A stretch of 6,485 bases of DNA from Helicobacteraceae bacterium (lineage in GTDB: Bacteria; Campylobacterota; Campylobacteria; Campylobacterales; Sulfurimonadaceae), in NCBI GenBank assembly GCA_027084065.1, contig JALWLR010000080.1, positions 1-6,485 on the forward strand. Direction: 5' to 3'. Shown here piece by piece: positions 1 through 4,989 of this stretch; the stretch's first letter is position 1, and each line of letters opens with the position of its first letter. Under the pieces are notes generated by a model. It was given only the letters and a program-made list of their open reading frames with translations, had not been told where the DNA came from and did no database searches. The position numbers were made by a program, and so were the translations under genes.

Positions 1-1043
1 ATCTTGCAAGTGGTAAAGACCTCACGCTCAAACCGCTCAAGCTGCTTAAAAAACAGGAAAAACTCTCCAAAAAAGCGCTTGTCGCTATGGATGCCATCAC
101 AGCTCACAACGACAAGATGGAGTGCTACACCTGTCACGACACATGGGTACCCCAATGCTATGGATGCCACGTCAAAATCGACTACAGCAAAGGCAAAAAA
201 AGCATAGACTGGCTCGCCGCCGCACACGATCACGACATTCATGGCTCTACAGCCGTAATGCAAGGTACACTTAAAAAGCACCTTATCGATGGAGAGGTTA
301 CCGAAACACGCAGCTATCTTCGATGGGAGGATGCCCCACTTGTACAAAACGGTGAGGGTCGTATATCTCCGGCGATGCCGGGATGTCAAGTTGTTATAAC
401 CGTCATAGGTAAAGATGGCAAAGCCGTGCAGCAAAACCATGTAAACATGATGCCCAACTACAAACACCCCTCCTCCAAACGCAAGCTTCCAGGCATTGTA
501 ATGGCTGCCGTACACTCCCATACCGTACAAAAAGAGGCACGAAGCTGTGAAAGCTGCCACAACAATCCAAAAGCGATGGGGTATGGAATAGAAAACGGCG
601 CAATGTGGAGCAACCAGCAAAACGACTGGAATGTCGGTCTTAAAACTGCAGACGGAGTAATGATTCCAAGCCACTTTACAACCCAAAAACCAAAAATCGA
701 CAACTTCGGCATAGACTGGAGCCGCTTCGTGGATGAAAACGGTACGCCGCTGCAAACGGTGGACAATCACTGGAACTTAGCAGGTGCACTCTCAAACGAG
801 CAGCGAAGCAAGCTTGACCGCCGCGGTGTGTGTCTAAGCTGCCATCAAAGCATCCCTAAAGGCAATCTCGCCGTATCTGCAATGACCCACATAGCACAAA
901 TGGCAGGTGTAGAGGTAGATAAAAAAGAGCATGGCGCAATTCTTCACAAAATCTTAAATCTCTCGGCATGGGTACAGGTTCTCTTACCTATTTTACTCAT
1001 TTTAGCTATATTTCTACTCTATAAAGCAAGGAGAAAAGCGTGA
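1..1043 (+). CDS. Membrane-anchored multihaem c-type cytochrome, 3' part (5' end outside window)
   Basis: The frame is open from the window edge (first full codon at 3) to TGA at 1041-1043, giving 346 visible residues. The true start lies upstream, so the ATG at 87 is internal. Four CXXCH haem c sites are visible: CYTCH (123-137), CYGCH (156-170), CESCH (546-560) and CLSCH (831-845). The first two are 11 residues apart; the other two are widely spaced, with many histidines between that could serve as distal ligands. A hydrophobic segment at about 966-1025 followed by a basic tail (KARRKA) predicts a C-terminal membrane anchor with the haem domain in the periplasm. An electron-transfer or reductase role is inferred from the haems. 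The stop overlaps the DUF302 gene by 4 nt. I cannot name the subfamily or substrate; further haems may lie upstream, and an octahaem-type reductase is one possibility. Multihaem identity is secure, function is not. Confidence 0.9.
   Translation, partial: LASGKDLTLKPLKLLKKQEKLSKKALVAMDAITAHNDKMECYTCHDTWVPQCYGCHVKIDYSKGKKSIDWLAAAHDHDIHGSTAVMQGTLKKHLIDGEVTETRSYLRWEDAPLVQNGEGRISPAMPGCQVVITVIGKDGKAVQQNHVNMMPNYKHPSSKRKLPGIVMAAVHSHTVQKEARSCESCHNNPKAMGYGIENGAMWSNQQNDWNVGLKTADGVMIPSHFTTQKPKIDNFGIDWSRFVDENGTPLQTVDNHWNLAGALSNEQRSKLDRRGVCLSCHQSIPKGNLAVSAMTHIAQMAGVEVDKKEHGAILHKILNLSAWVQVLLPILLILAIFLLYKARRKA
1028..1033 (+). promoter_or_regulatory. Ribosome binding site for the GTG-started DUF302 gene
   Basis: AAGGAG lies 6 nt before GTG at 1040. 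This strong Shine-Dalgarno supports the non-ATG start, which also begins a typical signal peptide (MKKLLLIVA). It lies inside the last codons of the cytochrome gene. Confidence 0.75.
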
Positions 1044-1483
1044 AAAAACTACTACTGATTGTAGCGACCGTTCTAAGCCTGCAAGCCGGCATAGTCGTCA
1101 AAGAGAGTGAATGCGATGTCTATACGACTGCACACAATATGCAAAAAATACTCAAAAGCAAAGGCATCAAAATCTTTGCAAAAATCAACCACGCAGCCAA
1201 TGCCAAAAGCATCGACATGGCACTTCGACCATCCATAGCCATTGTATTTGGCAAGCCGAAAATGGGCACGATGCTGATGCAAGAAGACCCAAGCATCGGA
1301 CTTGATCTGCCACTTAAAGTGCTGATTTATCAAGATAAAAACGGTCATACAAAGATGGCATACAAAGACGGCAACTATTTCGCAAAGCACTATAACATCA
1401 AAAAGCATCGAAAACTGCTTCACAAAGTTACCAACTTACTTCAAAACATTACAAACAAAGCGGGACAATGCAAAAAAGATTGA
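1040..1483 (+). CDS. Exported DUF302-domain protein
   Basis: 147 residues. Residues 1-17 (MKKLLLIVATVLSLQAG) look like a Sec signal peptide, so the protein should be periplasmic or membrane-associated. Residues about 30-120 match the DUF302 pattern: G-x-x-I-F-A-x-I-N-H (42-51), then FGKPKMGTMLM (70-80), GLDLPLKVLIYQD (87-99) and a following K-x-x-Y-x-D/G stretch. DUF302 (PF03625) is a small alpha/beta domain whose biochemical role is not established. Cysteines at 25 and 144 flank the domain and could form a disulphide; there is no CXXCH. The GTG start overlaps the cytochrome TGA by 4 nt and the 3' end overlaps mqnC by 16 nt, so it is probably co-translated with both. As an exported protein coupled to a periplasmic cytochrome, it may be an accessory or partner of that protein; this is inference. 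Family assignment is good, function unknown. Confidence 0.85.
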   Translation: MKKLLLIVATVLSLQAGIVVKESECDVYTTAHNMQKILKSKGIKIFAKINHAANAKSIDMALRPSIAIVFGKPKMGTMLMQEDPSIGLDLPLKVLIYQDKNGHTKMAYKDGNYFAKHYNIKKHRKLLHKVTNLLQNITNKAGQCKKD

Positions 1484-2520
1484 CAAAAGAAGAGGCACTC
1501 ACTCTTATAAAAAATGCCGACTTAAAAGAGCTTGGGCGAATGGCGAGTGCGCGTAAAAAAGAGCTGCATCCAAAAGGGATTACGACCTTTGTAGTAGACA
1601 GAAACATCAACTACACCAACATCTGCTGGGTAGACTGTAAGTTTTGTGCCTTTTACCGACATGAAAAAGATGAAGATGCCTATGTGCTTACATTTGATGA
1701 GATCGACGAAAAAATCGACGAACTTTTGGAAATCGGCGGCACACAGATTCTTTTTCAAGGCGGTGTGCATCCAAAACTCAAAATAGAATGGTACGAAGAG
1801 CTTGTCGATCACATTCATACAAAATACCCCCAAATCACAATCCACGGCTTTAGCTCCATCGAGATAGACTTCATTGCCAAAGTCTCCCGCATAAGCGTCG
1901 AGGAGGTGCTTCGTCGTCTCAAAGCAAAAGGACTGGCTTCCATTCCGGGTGCGGGTGCGGAGATTCTCAATGATCGTGTACGCGACATCATAGCGCCAAG
2001 AAAGATCGATGCCGACGTCTGGGTGGACATCCACAGAAAAGCGCACAAACTGGGTATCAAAAGTACGGCGACGATGATGTACGGAACGGTGGAGAGCGAT
2101 GAGGAGATCATCGAGCATTTCGATATGATTCGCTCACTTCAAGATGAAACAGGCGGTTTTCGAGCTTTTATCATGTGGAGTTTCCAGTCACAAAACACCG
2201 AGCTTGCACGCCTCATTCCAAACCTTCCCAAGCCCTCTTCCAACCGCTACTTGCGCCTGCTTGCCGTAGCGCGTCTCTACCTTGACAATGTACGCAACTT
2301 GCAAAGTTCGTGGGTAACACAAGGACCCTACATAGGGCAGATGGCTTTGAAGTTCGGCGCAAACGACCTTGGCAGTACGATGATGGAAGAGAATGTCGTA
2401 CGCAGTGCGGGTGCGGGATTTCGTATGGCAAAAGAGGAGATGATCCGCCTCATTCGCGATATAGGCGAAACACCAGCCATTCGCGACACCGCCTATAACA
2501 CTCTTGAGGTTTTTGAATGA
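1468..2520 (+). CDS. mqnC: Cyclic dehypoxanthinyl futalosine synthase MqnC (radical SAM, menaquinone synthesis)
   Basis: 350 residues, full family length. MqnC is a cytosolic radical SAM enzyme of the futalosine route to menaquinone; it cyclises dehypoxanthine futalosine to the spiro (cyclic) intermediate. The radical SAM cluster motif is C53-x3-C57-x2-C60 (CWVDCKFC), preceded by DRNINYTN and followed by AFYR. Other family signatures are QGGVHPKLKIEWYEEL, ATMMYGTVES, LQDETGGFRAFI and GANDLGSTMMEENVV. The WSFQSQNT stretch fits MqnC rather than MqnE, which usually has a LAFHP-type sequence there. The ATG at 1468 gives the usual N-terminus (KRLTKEEAL) but has no clear Shine-Dalgarno; it lies inside the DUF302 gene, so translation probably depends on coupling. 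The 3' end overlaps the M16 gene by ATGA. It implies menaquinone-based respiration through the futalosine pathway. The main alternative is a paralogue such as MqnE, which I consider unlikely. Confidence 0.93.
   Translation: MQKRLTKEEALTLIKNADLKELGRMASARKKELHPKGITTFVVDRNINYTNICWVDCKFCAFYRHEKDEDAYVLTFDEIDEKIDELLEIGGTQILFQGGVHPKLKIEWYEELVDHIHTKYPQITIHGFSSIEIDFIAKVSRISVEEVLRRLKAKGLASIPGAGAEILNDRVRDIIAPRKIDADVWVDIHRKAHKLGIKSTATMMYGTVESDEEIIEHFDMIRSLQDETGGFRAFIMWSFQSQNTELARLIPNLPKPSSNRYLRLLAVARLYLDNVRNLQSSWVTQGPYIGQMALKFGANDLGSTMMEENVVRSAGAGFRMAKEEMIRLIRDIGETPAIRDTAYNTLEVFE
2506..2509 (+). promoter_or_regulatory. Ribosome binding site for the M16-family gene
   Basis: GAGG lies 7 nt before ATG at 2517, within the last codons of mqnC. 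With the ATGA overlap it supports this start and coupled translation. Confidence 0.55.
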
Positions 2521-3797
2521 AACTCATTGTAACGATTTTAACATTAGGACAACTACTCATGGCAGCGACACTTTCACATATAGATCTCAACACAACGAAA
2601 ATTCCTCTTATACTTGAAGAGGACAAACGTCTTCCGCTTATCAACCTGCAACTCATCTTCAGAGTCAGCGGCTCCATAGAAGACAGCGACAAGCCCGGTC
2701 TGGCAAAACTTAGCGCCGCTTTGCTCAACGAAGGGACTGCAACGCATGGTTCAACCAAGTTTGCCGAAATTCTTGCAGCAGATGCCATTCATCTTTCTGC
2801 ACATGCAGGAACGGAAACATTTGTCATAGAACTTTCAGCTCTTAAGGAGAAAAAAGAAAAAGCGCTCATGCGTCTAGCTGAACTCCTGCTTGATCCAAAC
2901 CTGACACCGACCGCTTTGCAAAGCGTCAAAGTAAAAGTCCTTGGACGACTCAAATCCAAACAAGACGACTTCGACTATATAGCGCAAAGAAACCTCAAAA
3001 AAATCCTCTTTGCAAACACACCCCTTGCCAATCCAGCAGATGGAACGAAAGAGAGCATAGAAGCCATTTCCCTTGAAGATGTCAAAAACTTCCTAGATAC
3101 CCATCTCGTCCTTGCACGCACAATTGTGGCTTACGGCGGCGATGTCAATGAAAGCAGTGCAAAAGAGGAGCTTCCATCTGTTTTAAAGCTTTTAAAAAAA
3201 GGTTCAGACGCTACACTTCCTTTCTATGAAGCAAACGACAATGAAGAAAAACTTATAGAGCACAAAGAGACACAGCAAGCTTACATCTACTTCGGCTCTC
3301 CTTTTCATATGCGCTATGATGACGCCGAACTCTACAAAGCAAAAGTAGCTGCCTTTATTCTTGGAAGCGGCGGCTTTGGAAGCAGACTCATGGAAGAGAT
3401 ACGCGTCAAACATGGTCTTGCATACAGTGCATACGCACGCATCCATATAAACAAGTCCCACACCTACTTCAGCGGCTACATGCAAACAAAACTGGAGTCT
3501 CAAGAGGAGGCGTGGAAACTAAGTAAAAAAATCATAGAGGAGTTTGTCGCAAACGGCGCGACAGAGGAGGAGCTCAAACAGACAAAGCGCTTTTTGCTCG
3601 GCAGCGAACCGCTGCGTAACGAAACGATGAGCCAAAGACTTCACAAAGCATTTATGGAGTACTACAAAGGTTTTCCTCTTGGACACTCCAAAGAGGAGCT
3701 CAAAAAGATAGAAGCACTCGACTTGGCATCCCTCAATGCATTTATAAAAAAACATAAAGAGATAGAAAAACTTTCTCTTAGCATTGTGACAAAATAG
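2517..3797 (+). CDS. Exported M16B (pitrilysin)-family protein lacking the HXXEH zinc site
   Basis: 426 residues, the usual length of a bacterial M16B subunit. Residues 1-17 are hydrophobic (MKLIVTILTLGQLLMAA) and look like a signal peptide, so the protein probably acts in the periplasm. The N-terminal half has the fold signature around GLAKLSAALLNEGT (61-74), where active enzymes read roughly GLAHFLEHMLFKGT. By hand alignment the metal and catalytic residues H, E, H become K64, A67, A68, and the later glutamate ligand becomes about R144. The C-terminal half keeps GSGGFGSRLMEEIR, then KHGLAY, which carries the R296/Y303 pair used by M16B partner subunits to bind substrate. It is therefore probably the non-catalytic subunit of a heteromeric peptidase, or a chaperone or scaffold. 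No HXXEH partner is in the window; it would have to be encoded elsewhere. It overlaps mqnC by 4 nt. Automatic annotation would probably call it a zinc protease, which the missing motif does not support. Confidence 0.88.
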   Translation: MKLIVTILTLGQLLMAATLSHIDLNTTKIPLILEEDKRLPLINLQLIFRVSGSIEDSDKPGLAKLSAALLNEGTATHGSTKFAEILAADAIHLSAHAGTETFVIELSALKEKKEKALMRLAELLLDPNLTPTALQSVKVKVLGRLKSKQDDFDYIAQRNLKKILFANTPLANPADGTKESIEAISLEDVKNFLDTHLVLARTIVAYGGDVNESSAKEELPSVLKLLKKGSDATLPFYEANDNEEKLIEHKETQQAYIYFGSPFHMRYDDAELYKAKVAAFILGSGGFGSRLMEEIRVKHGLAYSAYARIHINKSHTYFSGYMQTKLESQEEAWKLSKKIIEEFVANGATEEELKQTKRFLLGSEPLRNETMSQRLHKAFMEYYKGFPLGHSKEELKKIEALDLASLNAFIKKHKEIEKLSLSIVTK

Positions 3798-3814
3798 AGT
3801 TTTAGTGCTATAAT
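3786..3814 (+). promoter_or_regulatory. Sigma70-type promoter with extended -10 for the chemoreceptor gene
   Basis: GTGACA (3786-3791, 5 of 6 to TTGACA), a 17-nt spacer, and a perfect TATAAT (3809-3814) preceded by TGC (extended -10, TGnTATAAT). The -35 lies in the final codons of the M16 gene and the -10 just after its stop. Predicted transcription start is near 3821, leaving a leader of about 27 nt before ATG 3848. Housekeeping promoters of Campylobacterota typically rely on an extended -10. I see no sigma28 or sigma54 pattern here. Confidence 0.75.
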
Positions 3815-3833
3815 ATTGAAATGCAACGAAAAT

Positions 3834-3840
3834 AAAGGAG
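3834..3840 (+). promoter_or_regulatory. Ribosome binding site for the chemoreceptor gene
   Basis: AAAGGAG ends 7 nt before ATG 3848; the sequence and spacing are close to ideal and fix the start. Confidence 0.75.
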
Positions 3841-3847
3841 ACGAAAA

Positions 3848-4933
3848 ATGGGATTGTTCGGAAATGATTGTAGTAGATATGAAAAACGCATCGAAGAGCT
3901 TGAAAGAGAGAATGAATCACTTAAAGAGGAGGTTCGAAGACTTCAAGACCAACTGATGACACAAGAAGAACCTACCGAAGATGAAAAGCGTAAAGCCATT
4001 GATGAAATGGTAAAAATCTTACTTCAGGCATATGAAGATGGAGTCAAGTTTACCCAAAACATTTTGGAAAACAATGCCGAAGCACTCAAAGAGGCGACCC
4101 AACTCAACGAAAAAACGGCAATGCGCATAGACAACATTCAAGGGGAGCGTAATAACATAGAAAGCTCCATCGAGCAAGTAGCACAAGAGGCAGCCAACCT
4201 TGACAGCGGTGCGCAGACACTTAATGACAGCGTAACAAACATAGGGGAGATTATCAATCTCATCAAAGATATTTCCGACCAGACAAACCTTCTAGCCCTC
4301 AATGCCGCCATCGAAGCCGCACGTGCAGGTGAGCATGGACGTGGTTTTGCCGTCGTTGCCGACGAGGTGCGTAAACTTGCCGAGAGAACGCAAAAAGCGA
4401 CCCAAGAGGTAGAGATAAGCATAGGACAGCTCAAACAAAACTCCAGTGAAATTCAAGATACGGCAGATATTTTCAGAAAATCGACCGAGAGTATCTATGA
4501 AACACTCAACAAATTTTTCGAACAAGCGGACTTTATCATTCAAAACTCCACCCGCATCAAAAACATCACTGCCAACATCTCCAACGAAATTGGTGTGGGT
4601 AACGGAAAAATAGACCATATTCTATTCAAACTCCAAGCCTACAATGCCTTCATCAACGGCAGACGCACCAACATGATAGATGAAAACAGCTGTCGATTTG
4701 GCAAATGGTTCAACTCACATGCAAAAGAGGTCATCAAAGATGATGTCAAAACCATCAACGACGTGACACGCTACCATGCATTGGTCCATCAAAAAGCAAG
4801 AGAAGCGGTCGATCTTTGGTTCGAGAACAAATACCAAGAAGCTGTAGAAGATATGAAAGAGGTCGAACACGCCAGTGAAACAGGCTTCCAAGAGCTATAC
4901 CGCAGCATCGTACAGCATGAAATAAAAGAGTAG
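3848..4933 (+). CDS. Soluble methyl-accepting chemotaxis protein with C-terminal CZB zinc-binding domain (TlpD-type)
   Basis: 361 residues with no membrane segment, so a cytoplasmic chemoreceptor. Layout: a charged heptad coiled coil at about 9-40 (RIEELERENESLKEEV); an MCP signalling domain at about 60-250 with the highly conserved hairpin tip at about 141-181 (DISDQTNLLALNAAIEAARA, then GEHGRGFAVVADEVRKLAERT), which contacts CheA and CheW; and a C-terminal CZB domain from about 254. The CZB zinc ligands are recognisable as H257, C282 (SCRFGKWF), H310 and H314 (YHALVH), spaced 25/28/4, as the family requires. CZB receptors such as Helicobacter pylori TlpD are linked to sensing zinc or oxidants (hypochlorous acid, reactive oxygen) through the zinc-bound cysteine, so a repellent or redox-taxis role is likely but inferred. 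No PAS domain and no C-terminal CheR-binding pentapeptide are visible. It has its own promoter and a downstream terminator. An extra cysteine, C8, precedes the coiled coil. Confidence 0.95.
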   Translation: MGLFGNDCSRYEKRIEELERENESLKEEVRRLQDQLMTQEEPTEDEKRKAIDEMVKILLQAYEDGVKFTQNILENNAEALKEATQLNEKTAMRIDNIQGERNNIESSIEQVAQEAANLDSGAQTLNDSVTNIGEIINLIKDISDQTNLLALNAAIEAARAGEHGRGFAVVADEVRKLAERTQKATQEVEISIGQLKQNSSEIQDTADIFRKSTESIYETLNKFFEQADFIIQNSTRIKNITANISNEIGVGNGKIDHILFKLQAYNAFINGRRTNMIDENSCRFGKWFNSHAKEVIKDDVKTINDVTRYHALVHQKAREAVDLWFENKYQEAVEDMKEVEHASETGFQELYRSIVQHEIKE

Positions 4934-4944
4934 TATGGCATAAT
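4917..4944 (+). promoter_or_regulatory. Possible recG promoter overlapping the terminator hairpin (weak)
   Basis: CATAAT (4939-4944) preceded by TGG gives an extended -10 (TGnCATAAT). A weak -35 (ATGAAA, 4917-4922, 4 of 6) lies 16 nt upstream. Transcription would start near 4951, about 39 nt before ATG 4990. It would give recG its own transcript past the terminator, but the -10 is also part of the palindrome, so the match may be coincidence. Confidence 0.3.
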
Positions 4945-4955
4945 GCCATATTTTT
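4934..4955 (+). terminator. Probable intrinsic terminator after the chemoreceptor gene
   Basis: Perfect 7-bp inverted repeat TATGGCA (4934-4940) / TGCCATA (4944-4950), loop TAA, followed directly by five T (4951-4955). It begins at the base after the chemoreceptor stop codon. The stem is short and only modestly GC-rich, so termination may be partial, allowing some read-through into recG. Confidence 0.6.
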
Positions 4956-4958
4956 GGG

Positions 4959-4977
4959 CGCTCTTAGCAAAAGAGCG
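4959..4977 (+). other. Second hairpin in the recG leader
   Basis: Inverted repeat CGCTCTT (4959-4965) / AAGAGCG (4971-4977) with a 5-nt loop (AGCAA), ending 12 nt before the recG ATG. No T tract follows, so it is unlikely to be a terminator. Its 3' arm holds the only purine-rich, Shine-Dalgarno-like stretch (AAGAG) near recG, though too far from the ATG to be a good ribosome site. Role unknown. Confidence 0.4.
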
Positions 4978-4989
4978 TACCATATTCAT

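Noticed and set aside
4..207. 67-codon forward frame at the left edge
   Set aside because: It is the out-of-frame shadow of the cytochrome, whose own frame carries the CXXCH motifs and is open to the edge.
384..440. Possible atypical haem site of MccA type (C-X15-CH) at the lone cysteine of the cytochrome
   Set aside because: The following histidine is preceded by Asn, not Cys, and the spacing differs, so the second thioether cysteine is absent.
985..1020. AT-rich, -10-like sequences at the end of the cytochrome gene
   Set aside because: The AT richness is explained by codons for the Leu/Ile/Phe-rich membrane helix, no -35 partner is evident, and the downstream gene overlaps the cytochrome stop.
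1980..2060. GC-richer patches in mqnC as a sign of transfer
   Set aside because: The composition follows conserved codons, and the flanking gene order matches that of related genomes from memory, so transfer is not indicated.
1522..2118. 198-codon open frame on the minus strand within mqnC
   Set aside because: It is fully antisense to a well-conserved enzyme, its translation shows no recognisable family, and it is explained by codon bias of the sense gene.
3519..3920. 133-codon minus-strand frame across the M16 end and chemoreceptor start
   Set aside because: It covers two real genes and the promoter on the other strand, and the product is low-complexity F/C/Y-rich with no family signature.
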